Part shown: positions 50,640-62,907 of the stretch, one piece after another
How the letters are laid out: each line of letters starts with the position of its first letter
Numbering within the stretch: position 1 is the stretch's first letter
From: Megaleporinus macrocephalus
Taxonomy: Eukaryota > Chordata > Actinopteri > Characiformes > Anostomidae
DNA length: 64,000 bases
NCBI GenBank assembly: GCA_021613375.1
Contig: CM038717.1
Location: forward strand, 40,587,518 to 40,651,517
Direction: 5' to 3'
Notes under the pieces: generated by a model
Seen by the model: the letters and a program-made list of their open reading frames with translations, nothing else
Database searches by the model: none
What the model was told of the DNA's origin: nothing
Translations under genes and position numbers: made by a program

Positions 50640-53000
50640 GGAGTGCTGCCTCGCGGCGGGGAGTGTAGTTGGACACTCCACCATTGTTTCAGCCTCCTGC
50701 ATGAACAGAGCGGTGGTGCTGTCTGTAAAGAGTGTGGAGAAAGCGGACGTTCTGGTTCAGTCCAGTGTCGTTTAAGGTGGACGGCTATGACTACTCGGTG
50801 TACGTGTCCTCTGACACTGAAATGAGGTGTCTGTACTGTAAGAACACCGGACCCCTCGTACAAGCGTGTCCACTGAGGATGACCGTGAACGCTAACGGAG
50901 CAGTGGGTGACGAGCAGGGGAGGCCGGGGTCCGCTGCGGCTGAGCCTGCGGTGGACGTCCCCCCTGCGCCTGCTGCGGGCTCGGCGAGCGTGTCCCTGCG
51001 GGGGAGGCTATGGGGACGGTCGGGGACGCGGAGGAGTCTTCCTCGCCTGCTCCTGTCGCTGAGGAGCGAAGGAACCGAGCAGTGTTGAGGTGGGCATTAC
51101 TACAAGTGTTGTTGATAAACCCACCTCTACTGGAACTGTGGTAAAGGGGGTCGTTAATGTTGACATGGCAGATAAACCTGTTTTTAAACTCCCCGCCAGG
51201 AGGAAGCGTGGGCGGGGGAGGGGCAACAAGAAGGGCAAGAAGGAGGCCAGTGCTGTATCTGCTGACATTGACAGTGATGGGTCCATGTCTGATTCTGGCT
51301 GGTCTATGTGTTCTCAGGAGGAGAACACTCCAGTGGTTTACATTGCAGAGCAGATGAAGAGCTTCCTCAGGGTCACTAAAGGTCAGAAGGGTGTGCAGGT
51401 GGAGGAGCACTTTACTGACAGCCGGCAGTTTATTTATGACGTTAAGCGTTTTAGAAGAGAGGGTGTTTTTACAGAACTGGAGGTTTTTAGAAGAAGATAG
51501 TGACTAAACTCCACCGAGTCAGTAATGATGATGTCTAGACCCTGATTAGGAATGGCCCTTGTCCTCGCTGCTCTGTGGCCATTTTTATTTCTATGTTTAA
51601 TTCTATGTTTAATTCTATGTTTATTTCTATGTTTATTTCTATGTTTAATTCTATTTGTAATTCTATGTTTATTTCTATGTTTAATTCTATGTTTATTTCT
51701 ATTTTTAATTCTATGTTTAATTCTATGTTTAATTCTATGTTTATTTCTATGTTTAATTCTGTTTATTTCTATTTTTAATTCTATGTTTAATTCTATGTTT
51801 ATTTCTATTTTTAATTCTATTTTTAATTCTATGTTTAATTCTATGTTTAATTCTATGTTTAATTCTGTTTATTTCTATTTTTAATTCTATGTTTAATTCT
51901 ATTTTTAATTCTATTTTTTATTCTATGTTTAATTCTATTTTTAATGGGTGATATTAAAATAGCGAAGCTAAACATGAACAGAGCCCGGGATTGTTTTAAG
52001 AGGACCATGTTTCAGGAGCTAGTGAAGCAGAAGCGTGCTGATGTGTTCTTTCTGCAGGAGACGCACAGCGACAGCAGTAATGCTTCTGACTGGGCTGGGA
52101 GTGGGAGGGGCTAGCTATTCTAAGTCATAACAGTTCTGTCAGTGGTGGTGTTGCTGTTTCCCTGTTCTTATTCTCAGGCTGTTTATGAGAATGAGACTGT
52201 TTTTACTTGTGTCTTCGCTCCGACTGTGCGAGTGGAGAGGATGGTGTTCTTAGATGAGTTGAGTGCTGTAATAAGTTTTTAATCCTGGGCGGAGATTTTA
52301 ACCGTACAGCAAATAACTTGGACAGAAACCATCTAGAACCACACGCTGCCCTCCGCAGGCGGCTGTGTGAGGTTGTAGAGGCTCATGACCTGTATGACAT
52401 CTGGAGGGCTTTACATGGGGTACAGAGACAATACACTTGGGCTCCCAGTAAAGATAACGCACTCTCTCTGGCCAGGCTTGATCCTTTTTATGGTTTGAAA
52501 CACCATCTTTCTGCTTTTACACACTGTTTTATGTTTCATGTGGTGTTTTTTTTAGATCATTTTATGGTGTACAGTCAGAAAGAGAAATGTGAAGCCTCAG
52601 AGCGCCTACTGGCATTTTAATACAGCCCTTTTAGATGATGTTAATTTTAAAGAGTCTTTTATCTTCCTCTGGGATGTTTATAAAGCACAAAAAACATTTT
52701 TGAACTCAATACAGCAGTGGTGGGACGTAGCAAAAATACAAACGAAAGTGTTTTTTCAACAGTACACTCTCAATGTTACTAGAGACGTTACCAGATCTCT
52801 AAAAGAGCTGGAGATAGAAATTGTGGAGCTACAGGATTTACAAGAGACCACAGGAGATCCAGAGCATATTAAAGCTCTCTAAAGAAAAAAGTCTGCTTTT
52901 GCTGATCTGCTAGGCATTACAGCACAGGGGGCGCTGGTTCGTTCCCATTTCCGGAATGTGAGTTCTTCTTTGGTCTTGAGCGTAAGAATGGACAAAAAAG
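50640..53000 (+). mobile_element. Decayed Tx1/L1-like LINE, cut by assembly gap
   Basis: The ORF1 part near 50770-50875 has VDGYDYSVYVSSDTEMRCLYC and LVQACP, a CCHC zinc knuckle in which the His position reads Pro. A basic region (RRKRGRGRGNKKGKK) follows at about 51200. The ORF2 endonuclease part at 51950-52110 has KLNMNRARDCFKR, ADVFFLQETHSD and, at 52285-52310, LGGDFNRT. The linker at 52589-52880 (WHFNTALLDDVNFKESF, FLNSIQQWWDVAK) is typical of Tx1-type fish LINEs. Several frame breaks. The reverse transcriptase would lie in or beyond the gap. Confidence 0.75.
51575..51945 (+). repeat. 12-bp repeat (ATTCTATGTTTA), about 31 copies
   Basis: AT-rich tandem repeat lying between the ORF1-like and ORF2-like parts of the Tx1-like LINE. 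Confidence 0.93.
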
Positions 53001-54000
53001 NNNNNNNNNNNNNNNNNNNNNNNNNNNNNNNNNNNNNNNNNNNNNNNNNNNNNNNNNNNNNNNNNNNNNNNNNNNNNNNNNNNNNNNNNNNNNNNNNNNN
53101 NNNNNNNNNNNNNNNNNNNNNNNNNNNNNNNNNNNNNNNNNNNNNNNNNNNNNNNNNNNNNNNNNNNNNNNNNNNNNNNNNNNNNNNNNNNNNNNNNNNN
53201 NNNNNNNNNNNNNNNNNNNNNNNNNNNNNNNNNNNNNNNNNNNNNNNNNNNNNNNNNNNNNNNNNNNNNNNNNNNNNNNNNNNNNNNNNNNNNNNNNNNN
53301 NNNNNNNNNNNNNNNNNNNNNNNNNNNNNNNNNNNNNNNNNNNNNNNNNNNNNNNNNNNNNNNNNNNNNNNNNNNNNNNNNNNNNNNNNNNNNNNNNNNN
53401 NNNNNNNNNNNNNNNNNNNNNNNNNNNNNNNNNNNNNNNNNNNNNNNNNNNNNNNNNNNNNNNNNNNNNNNNNNNNNNNNNNNNNNNNNNNNNNNNNNNN
53501 NNNNNNNNNNNNNNNNNNNNNNNNNNNNNNNNNNNNNNNNNNNNNNNNNNNNNNNNNNNNNNNNNNNNNNNNNNNNNNNNNNNNNNNNNNNNNNNNNNNN
53601 NNNNNNNNNNNNNNNNNNNNNNNNNNNNNNNNNNNNNNNNNNNNNNNNNNNNNNNNNNNNNNNNNNNNNNNNNNNNNNNNNNNNNNNNNNNNNNNNNNNN
53701 NNNNNNNNNNNNNNNNNNNNNNNNNNNNNNNNNNNNNNNNNNNNNNNNNNNNNNNNNNNNNNNNNNNNNNNNNNNNNNNNNNNNNNNNNNNNNNNNNNNN
53801 NNNNNNNNNNNNNNNNNNNNNNNNNNNNNNNNNNNNNNNNNNNNNNNNNNNNNNNNNNNNNNNNNNNNNNNNNNNNNNNNNNNNNNNNNNNNNNNNNNNN
53901 NNNNNNNNNNNNNNNNNNNNNNNNNNNNNNNNNNNNNNNNNNNNNNNNNNNNNNNNNNNNNNNNNNNNNNNNNNNNNNNNNNNNNNNNNNNNNNNNNNNN
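53001..54000. other. Assembly gap (1000 N)
   Basis: Exactly 1000 unknown bases, a conventional placeholder rather than a measured size. A Tx1-like LINE enters from the left and an L2 emerges on the right, so their junction is unknown. Confidence 0.99.
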
Positions 54001-54149
54001 AAAGATGCAACAGAAAAAGCTCCGTACAACAAATACACACCTTCAGACACACAGTACAGAGATTAGAGCGCAAATGGAGAGTGACCAAGCTGGAGGTATC
54101 TCACTCTGCTTGGAAAGACAGACTTAGCAGTTACAGAAAGACACTTATT

Positions 54150-55085
54150 AAAACACACTCAGCACACCTGTCCTCTCTCACCAAAACACACTCAGCATAC
54201 CTGTTCACACTCAGCAACACACACTCAGCATACCTGTCCACACTCACCAACACACACTCAGCATACCTGTCCACACTCACCAACACACACTCAGCATACC
54301 TGTCCACACTCACCAACACACACCCAGCATACCTGTCCACACTCAACAACACACACTCAGCATACCTGTCCACACTCACCAACACACACTCAGCATACCT
54401 GTCCACACTCACCAATACACACTCAGCATACCTGTCCACACTCATCGAACACACACTCAGCATACCTGTCCACACTCACCAACACACACTCAGCATACCT
54501 GTCCACACTCACCAACACACACTCAGCATACCTGTCCACACTCATCGAACACACACTCAGCATACCTGTCCACACTCACCAATACACACTCAGCATACCT
54601 GTCCACACTCATCGAACACACACTCAGCATACCTGTCCACACTCACCAATACACACTCAGCATACCTGTCCACACTCATCGAACACACACTCAGCATACC
54701 TGTCCACACTCACCAACACACACTCAGCATACCTGTCCACACTCACCAACACACACTCAGCATACCTGTCCACACTCACCAATACACACTCAGCATACCT
54801 GTCCACACTCATCGAACACACACTCAGCATACCTGTCCACACTCACCAACACACACTCAGCATACCTGTCCACACTCACCAACACACACTCAGCATACCT
54901 GTCCACACTCACCAACACACACTCAGCATACCTGTCCACACTCACCAACACACACTCAGCATACCTGTCCACACTCATCGAACACACACTCAGCATACCT
55001 GTCCACACTCACCAACACACACCCAGCATACCTGTCCACACTCACCAACACACAATCAGCATACCTGTCCACACTCATCGAACAC
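54150..55085 (+). repeat. 33/34-bp minisatellite derived from L2 ORF2 coding sequence
   Basis: About 28 copies of CTCAGCATACCTGTCCACAC plus TCACCAACACACA. A 34-bp form with CATCGAAC keeps the sequence of the single-copy L2 at 44440-44490 on the other strand (TRSAYLSSLIEHN), so it is ancestral-like. No frame of the unit contains a stop, so the LINE frame stays open through the array even though 34-bp units shift it. Confidence 0.93.
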
Positions 55086-56649
55086 AACAAAAACAATCCT
55101 AGAGTTTTATTTAGCACCATCGCAAAACTTACCAAAAATCAGGAACTGAACCTCAAATACCCGCCGACCACAGCAGCAATGATTTCATGGACTTTTTCAA
55201 CAACAAAATCGAGAATATTAGACAAAAAGTTCTACCAATACGAGTAACCTATCCTTCATCCGGTTTGGCTCAAACAGCACAAAATGTGATTTTAGAAGAA
55301 ACACTAGAAACATTTTCTCCACTCCAGCAGAAAGAACTAGAAAAACTTATCTCTTCTTCAAATTCTGCTACATGCACACTCGATATGGTTCCAACAAACT
55401 ATTAAAACAAGTATTACCAGCTATTATTAAACCTTAACTATCATCAACTCTTCTCTTAGTCTGGGTCATGTACCTAAGTCTTTTAAACTAGCTGTGATAA
55501 AACCCTTGATAAAGAAACCAAATCTTGACCCCAGAGAACTGTCCAGTTATAGACCCATTTCCAATTTACCTTTTATCTCTAAGATTTTAGAAAAGGCTGT
55601 AGCTCGACAACTCTGTTCTCATCTACATAAGAACAACATATATGAAAAATTCCAATCTGGTTTTAGACCCACCACAGCACAGAGACAGCTTTAGTTAAGA
55701 TAACAAATGATCTTCTTCTTGTCTCTGATCAGGACCACGTATCTCTACTGGTGTTACTAGATCTAAGTTCAGCTTTTACACTATAGATCAGATATTCTCT
55801 TGGACAGGCTAGAAAATATAGTTGGAATCACAGGAACAGCGTTATCCTGGTTCACATCTTACCTTAGTGATCGCTTTCAGTTTGTAAAGATAAACAATGT
55901 ATCATCTAATTATACAAGAGTGAAATATGGAGTTCCACAAGGTTCTGTTTTAGGCCCTCTGTTATTTACACTATATATGCTACCATTAGGCTCAGTTATA
56001 AATAGACATGGAATTAGTTTCCACTGTTATGCCGATGATACACAGCTGTACATATCAGACCAGATGATAAATCCAGATTAGATAAGATAGAAGATTGTGT
56101 AAGAGATATTAGACTTTGGATGCTACAGAACTTCCTTCTTTTGAACCCAGATAAAACGGAACTTCTCCTCCTCGACCCAAAGGCTGCTCGGACTAAATGT
56201 TCAGATTTAATGTTAAATCTTGCTGATTTCTCAGTAGTTTCTGGTTCAGTAGTTTCTGGTTCAGTAGTTCCTGGTTCAGTAGTTTCTGGTTCAGTAGTTA
56301 TAAATCTCGGTGTGTTTGACTCAGATCTGACATTTAATCAACACGTAGGTAAATATTACAAGAACAGCGTTTCTTCACCTACGAAACATTTCAAAGTTAA
56401 GAAATGTGTTTTCTGTGTCTGATGCTGAAAAGTTAATACATGTCTTTATAACCTCAAGTCTAGATTACTGTACTGAATTATTGTCAGGATGCTCCAGCAG
56501 GAACCTGAATAAACTCCAGTTAGTTCAGAACTCTGCAGCTAGAGTACTAACTAAAACCAGAACCTTCCATCATCAGTCCAGTTTAATCAGCTACACTGAC
56601 TTCCTGTTAAATTCCGTATCCACTATAAAATTCTATTACTGACGTATAA

Positions 56650-57215
56650 AACCTGCACACTCTCACACCAGAGTACCTGCACGCTCTCACACCAGAGTAC
56701 CTGCACGCTCTCACACCAGAGTACCTGCACACTCTCACACCAGAGTACCTGCACACTCTCACACCAGAGTACCTGCACGCTCTCGCACCGGAGTACCTGC
56801 ACACTCTCACACCGGAGTACCTGCACGCTCTCACACCAGAGTACCTGCACACTCTCACACCAGAGTACCTGCACGCTCTCACACCGGAGTACCTGCACGG
56901 TCTCACACCGGAGTACCTGCACGGTCTCACACCGGAGTACCTGCACGCTCTCACACCGGAGTACCTGCACACTCTCACACCAGAGTACCTGCACGCTCTC
57001 ACACCGGAGTACCTGCACGCTCTCACACCGGAGTACCTGCACGCTCTCACACCGGAGTACCTGCACGGTCTCACACCGGAGTACCTGCACGCTCTCACAC
57101 CGGAGTACCTGCACACTCTCACACCAGAGTACCTGCACGCTCTCGCACCGGAGTACCTGCACGCTCTCGCACCGGAGTACCTGCACGCTCTCACACCGGA
57201 GTACCTGCACGCACG
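56650..57215 (+). repeat. 24-bp minisatellite derived from L2 ORF2 coding sequence
   Basis: About 24 copies of CTGCACGCTCTCACACCGGA plus GTAC, equal to the eight codons LHGLTPEY of L2 ORF2, present once in the copies at 19970-20000 and 39550-39590. The single-copy neighbour QDL is lost and 3'-UTR follows directly. Confidence 0.93.
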
Positions 57216-57828
57216 AGCCCAACTCACTCTCTCTCTTTACTCTTCCTGAGGTAATGACTGTCCTCCCGTCTGTTGAATGCTGTTGAAGGACTGATCATCG
57301 GGCCATCACCCCACCATCACCAGCCAGCTCACCTCCCTACCATCACCAGCCAGCTCACCTCCCCACCATCACCAGCCAGCTCACCTGTCCATTACTACTA
57401 CACCCTCAGTTACATCACTGGACCATCCAGATGCACCAGCACTGAGATAGGATGGGACTGTTTCAGCTCCGCCCACTTTACATAAAGACTCAGTCAGAGA
57501 CTGCCTCAGCCAGAGACTGCCTCAGTCATACACTGCCTCAGTCAGAGACCGCCTCTATCTGTGCAGCTTCTAAAGCTTTGCTATCCAGATTTCAAACAGA
57601 GGCTCCTTTCTTTGGTATTTAGTTCAAACTGTAAACACTGTTTGATCAGAGGAGGACGGGTCTCCACTTGTGAGTCTGGTTCCTCCCAAGGTTTCTTCCT
57701 CCAGTTGAGGGAGGTGGTCTTGCTCACTGGTGGGTATATATTATAACTGTTTTCAAAACTCTGTAAAGCTGCTTTGAGACAACATCGTTATAAAAAGCGC
57801 TATATAAATAAAATTGACTTGACTTGAC

Positions 57829-57900
57829 ACATATACACTCACACATACCATCACACACACACTCACACATACACTCAAACACACTTACTAACACACACAC

Positions 57901-57994
<94 letters not shown>

Positions 57995-58830
57995 TACACT
58001 TACATACACTCTCACAAACACACACACTCACACATACACACACACTTACTAACACATACACACACACGCACATATATATATATATATACACACACATATA
58101 CACTCATACACTCAAACACACTCTCACACACACACACACATACATCCTCTCATATAGACACACACACATATACACTTAAATACATTCACTCACACACAAT
58201 CACTCACACACATACACTCAAATACACTTTCACACACACACACACACACACACTCAAATACACTTTCACACACACACACACACACTCAAACACTCTCTTA
58301 CACACACACTCACTCACTCACACACTTACGCTCACACACACTCACACACATATACATTCAAATACACTCTCACACACACTCTCTCACACTCACAAACACT
58401 TACACACATATACACTCAAATACAGTCACTTACACACTCACACACATATACATTCAAATACACTCTCACACACACTCTCACACACACTCACACTCTTACA
58501 CACACACACTCACTCACTTACATACACAATAACACACACACTTAGACTTACACACACTCACACATACACTCACACACACACACTCACACATATACAAACA
58601 TATACACTCACATATATTCTCACACACTCTCACACACTCACACACACACACACTCACTCACACAAACACTCACACACACTCATACTCACTCACTTTCACA
58701 CACACACACACTCACACACACACACACTCACACATATACACTCACATACACTCTCACACACTCACACATATACACTCACATACACTCTCACACACACACT
58801 CACACATACACTCACACACACATAATTTAA
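57829..58830 (+). repeat. CA/ACTC-rich array with (AT)n core
   Basis: CACACTCACACATACACTC-type repeat starting at the last base of the L2 tail. A pure AT run lies at 57914-57980 and a shorter one near 58074-58088. TACACTCAAATACACT units recur at 58200-58450. Confidence 0.93.
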
Positions 58831-58847
58831 CACTGAAGAAACACACT

Positions 58848-59192
58848 CACTCTCCCTCTCTCTGCCTCTCTCTCCCTTTCTCTCTGCCTCTCTCTCTCCC
58901 TCTTTCTCTCTGCCTCTCTCTCTCTCTCTCTTTCTCTCTGTCTCTCTCTGCCTCTCTCTGCCTCTCTCTCTCTGCCTCTCTCTCTCTCTGCCTCTCTCTC
59001 TCCCTCTTTCTCTCTGCCTCTCTCTCTCTGCCTCTCTCTTTCTGTGTCTCTCTGTCTCTTTCTCCCTGCCTCTCTCTCTCTCTGCCTCTCTCTCTCTGCC
59101 TCTCTCTCTCTGCCTCTCTCTCTCTCTGTGTCTCTCCCTCTCTCTCTCTTTCTGCCTCTCTCTCTCTGCCTCTGCCTCTCTCTCTGCCTCTC

Positions 59193-59227
<35 letters not shown>

Positions 59228-59265
59228 GCCTCTCTCTCTCTGCCTCTGCCTCTCCCCCTCCCCCT
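58848..59265 (+). repeat. CT-rich microsatellite (CTCTCTGCCT type)
   Basis: (CT)n interrupted by TGCCTC and CCCTTTC blocks. Confidence 0.93.
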
Positions 59266-59274
59266 CTTTACTTC

Positions 59275-59640
59275 TGAAAGACTCTGCCTCTCTGGGTGAC
59301 CCCTCCCCATCCTTACTTCTGAAAGACTCCGCCTCTCTGGGTGACCCCTCCTCCTCCTTACTTCTGAAAGACTCCGCCTCTCTGGGTGACTCCTCCCCCT
59401 TCTTTCTTCTGAAAGACTCCGCCTCTCTGGGTGACTCCTCCCCCTCCTTTCTTCTGAAAGACTCCGCCTCTCTGGGTGACTCCTCCCCCTCCTTTCTTCT
59501 GAAAGACTCCGCCTCTCTGGCTGACTCCTCCCCCTCCTTTCTTCTGAAAGACTCCGCCTCTCTGGGTGACTCCTCCCCCTCCTTTCTTCTGAAAGACTCC
59601 GCCTCTCTGGGTGACTCCTCCCCCTCCTTTCTTCTGAAAA
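59275..59640 (+). repeat. 45-bp minisatellite, about 8 copies
   Basis: The unit ACTCCGCCTCTCTGGGTGAC plus TCCTCCCCCTCCTTTCTTCTGAAAG recurs every 45 bp (for example 59371 and 59416). The last copies are almost identical. Unrelated to the 45-bp core at 17001. Confidence 0.94.
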
Positions 59641-60215
59641 AGTGCTGTCCAGATTCAGAGCAGCTTCTTTTTTAACAAGCTTTTGTTTTAATCGTTTTTA
59701 AATATTCTCAACATTTCCCAACATGCTTTTCACTCCACTCCACCAACAGCTAGTTTTTAATTATATTTGTTTTTGTTGCTAAGTAACACAAGATACAGGT
59801 ATATTTCTACCTATTCAGCCTTTACCTGCTTAGCCCCGCCCATTCACACAGGTATAGGTAATGTTCCAGACTGGACTGCTTTTTGAATGAGGTGCAATAA
59901 AGGACAGCCAATCAGAACCAAGGTAATTTACATATCAGTCCTAAAGGCGCAGTAACATAAGCAGCCTGTTGAACTCAGAATGGGTCTTTTCCAGTTTAAA
60001 GCATGCAGTGACCCCTCACTGGGACCAGTTACACTGCTGACCGCTGCTTTGATGTCTGTGGTTAAATGACATGTCACTTATTAAACCTTGTTTATCGGCC
60101 GCCCACCGGTGGCTACCGAGAGGAGTCGGTGGACGGCGAGGAGAACGGAGCACTTGATCGGAGATGTTGATCGGAGATCGGTTTTGTTTGGACCAACAGA
60201 AGTGACCTTCCGGCC
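59641..60215. other. Unique DNA before the truncated L2
   Basis: No gene recognised. An open frame runs from 60088 into the LINE, but the LINE similarity begins only at about 60216, so the upstream part is flanking DNA. Confidence 0.5.
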
Positions 60216-61848
60216 GGTATCACTCCTTTCTTTTCTATCAAAAATTCTTGAGCGTGCTGTTTATAACCAACTTTCTCTCTTTCTCACCCAGAACCTGCTC
60301 CAGGACCCCAACCAGTCCGGCTTCAAACCAGCGCACTCAACAGAAACAGCCCTCATAGCGATGACTGAGAAGCTCCAGACTGCAAGATCATCCAAACTGT
60401 CATCGGTCCTGATCCTTCTGGACCTCTCTGCAGCTTTCGACACGGTGAACCACAAGATCCTTCTATCCGTCCTCGCTGACCTGGGAATCGTGGGCTCTGC
60501 ATGGAAGTGGCTTGAGTCCTATCTAGAGGGGCGGTCTTACCAGGTAACATGGAGAGGGTCTACATCTGCTCCTTGCAGGCTCCTTACTGGTGTCCCTCAA
60601 GGCTCAGTGCTAGGTCCTCTCCTCTTTTCACTCTACACCCGTTCTCTTGGTGATGTAATTACCTCTCATGGTTTCTCTTACCACTGCTATGCTGATGACA
60701 CTCAACTAATGCTTTCCTTCCCACAGTCTGATACTCAGGTTTGCAGTCGTATCTCTGCATGTCTGACCGACATTGCTTCATGGATGACAGCTCATCATCT
60801 GAAGCTCAATCCCAGCAAGACTGAGCTGCTGTTCATCCCTGGAACTACAGGTCCTCAGCAGGATCTTGCCATCTCATTCGAGAACTCTTTGATTGTTCGG
60901 TCTAAAGATGCAAGAAACCTTGGGGGTGACTCTGGATGACCAGTTATCGTTCTCAGCCCATATTACGAACCTGACTCGGTCATGCAGGTACATTCTCTAC
61001 AATATCAGACGCATCCGACCCTTCCTCTCTCAAGAGGCCTCCCAGGTGCTCGTCCAGTCTCTTGTCATTTCAAGGCTGGACTACTGCAACTCTCTCCTGG
61101 CTGGTCTTCCTCTGCAGGCCATCAGGCCCCTACAACTGATCCAGAATGCAGCAGTACGGCTCGTCTTCAATCTCCCCAAGTACACTCATGTCACTCCACT
61201 GCTGCGCTCCCTTCACTGGCTTCCTGTAGCTGCTCGCATTCAGTTTAAAGTTCTGATGCTTGCCTACAAAGCCAAGAATGGACCAGCTCCTCCTTACCTT
61301 ATGGCAATGGTCAAAAGTCGAACCGCACCTCGAGCCCTTCGCGCTTCAAGTACGGCTCGGCTTGACCCGCCATCTCTCAAGATTCATGGAAGACATGCAA
61401 CAAAACGCTTCTCTGTCCTGGCACCCAGATGGTGGAACGAACTTCCACTGGCTGTCCGAACAGCGAACTCTCTCGCGGTCTTCAAACGCAGACTGAAGAC
61501 CTATCTCTTTGTAAAGTACTTATAAACACTATATACTAAAGTACTGGTACAAACTGTAATTGCACTTTATCTTCTAGGAGCACTGGCTAAGTACTGCACT
61601 TGTACTGTATGTAGTCTTGTATTTATTCTCTTATAGATGTTCCTGTATTGCGTTGTCTTGTTTCTAGGTATCAGCACTGGCCCTGTGTTTATGGCAGTGT
61701 TTGAGTATAAGAGTGGTTTGGACTTAAACCTGTTTGTACTAGATAGAGGGTCATACTCTGACTGAACACTAAGCACTTTTGTAAGTCGCTCTGGATAAGA
61801 GCGTCTGCTAAATGCCGTAAATGTAAATGTAAATGTAAATGTAAATGT
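60216..61848 (+). mobile_element. L2-type LINE (second family), 5'-truncated
   Basis: Begins inside the reverse transcriptase and ends with TAAGTCGCTCTGGATAAGAG, CGTCTGCTAAATGCCG and (TAAATG)n at 61848, a 3' end widely shared by fish L2 LINEs and their SINE partners. Distinct from the TTGAC-tailed L2 copies elsewhere in the window. Confidence 0.93.
60217..61525 (+). pseudogene. L2 reverse transcriptase, intact but for one frameshift in a G run
   Basis: Frame 1 to about 60920: [64 protein letters not shown], catalytic [27 protein letters not shown]. The frame then changes at GGGGG (60922-60926) and continues to 61525: LGVTLDDQLSFSAHI, SRLDYCNSLLAGLP, LHWLPVAARIQFKVLML, FSVLAPRWWNELPLAV and a final RRLKTYLFVKYL. 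One G fewer would keep the frame. No endonuclease is present because of 5' truncation. Confidence 0.9.
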
Positions 61849-62907
61849 TCAGAGGGAGAAGATCCTGGTTGGTCTGAATGAGGCCAGTAATGGTGATGGT
61901 TATCATCTGAGCACGGTTAGGGGGTCTCTGAGGGCGTGAGACTGTAAATCAGGCCGTGAAGCCGGTGAGCGTGATTGGTCTGTGATGTCCTGCTCGTGTC
62001 TCCGTGTGTGTTTGTGCTCCTCCATCTGCGCCGGCTCCGCTCCTCGTCACGCCGAGCGCTCTCGTGTCGCTCTTTAACGCGATCTGCCCGCCATGAAAAA
62101 TTCATCCTCGTCTTCTCCGTCGCAGATCATCAAGGTGTTCCGCCCGAGTCGGTCCTCTCCGCGGCCGAGGGGACAGCTGGTGGAAATTAAGACACCAGAT
62201 TGTGTTACTTACACCAGCCAGCGCGACTGATGCTGATGGCTCCGTAACCCAGAATGCAATCTGTCAGGTGCCGGGGCTCACGAGGAAGCGTGACCGGAGA
62301 GGGGCGTGGCTGAGGCCGACGGCAAAACCGCTGCTGAACTAGAGCCAAAATAATCAACGGCGGTCATCATGCACGGCACTTGAAGGGACAATTTGGAGAA
62401 TAATAAAATTAACAGACTCCGCCCGCATGCCGTGGATTAACCAGAACTCATGTTTTACTTATCCAGTGTAGCGCCGGAGCTACGAGGCTAAAGGCATCAC
62501 CTACACTCCTCACCTACACACCTCCTCCAGCAACACCTGCAGAGTTACGTTCACGCTACACGCCTTCCGCCTGACGTCTGCTCGGAGGAGAATCGGCGCT
62601 CGCTCAGTCGTGTAGTGTGAACTGCTGAAAGACGCTCGCCGAGTCTAGACTAGTCAGAGACTGAGAGTCAACAGCGGCTTTAGCTACAGCCAATGAGATC
62701 ATGCAGAGAGAGAACCGCGTCACCGTTCACCCAATCTCTCTGCAGAACAGACCGTCCCTGCTGGCCCCGTGACTTTATCCATCTTCTCCTCCATACTCAC
62801 TCCTTCCTCCTCTTTCTCTCGCCTCTGCAGATCAGCGCAGTAACAACTCGCACTGCTCGTTTGTTTACGTCTGGTTTGGAAATAGCGCATGTTCTATGTG
62901 GTGTCGC
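61849..62907. other. Unique DNA, candidate conserved non-coding element
   Basis: Complex, non-repetitive DNA with a CpG-rich core at 62000-62330. No splice-bounded coding segment with a domain. The open frame from 62693 continues into the minisatellite and is not credible. Confidence 0.35.

Larger units (their letters stand above)
54001..57828 (+). mobile_element. L2-type LINE, sense, with two internal coding-derived minisatellites
   Basis: From the gap edge: ORF2 linker (WRVTKLEVSHSAWKDRLSSY at about 54078), a tandem array, then KNNPRVLFSTIAKLTKNQ and, in different frames, [16 protein letters not shown] (about 55545), [14 protein letters not shown] (about 55925), [11 protein letters not shown] (about 56015) and [13 protein letters not shown] (about 56130). 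A second array follows at 56650, then the 3'-UTR and the tail TTGACTTGACTTGAC at about 57828. The ORF2 C-terminus after LTPEYL is lost. A small TTCAGTAGTTTCTGG repeat lies at 56225-56300. Multiple frameshifts; inactive. Confidence 0.9.

Noticed and set aside
52910..54127. Open frames spanning 52910-54127
   Set aside because: They run through the 1000-N assembly gap and have no meaning.
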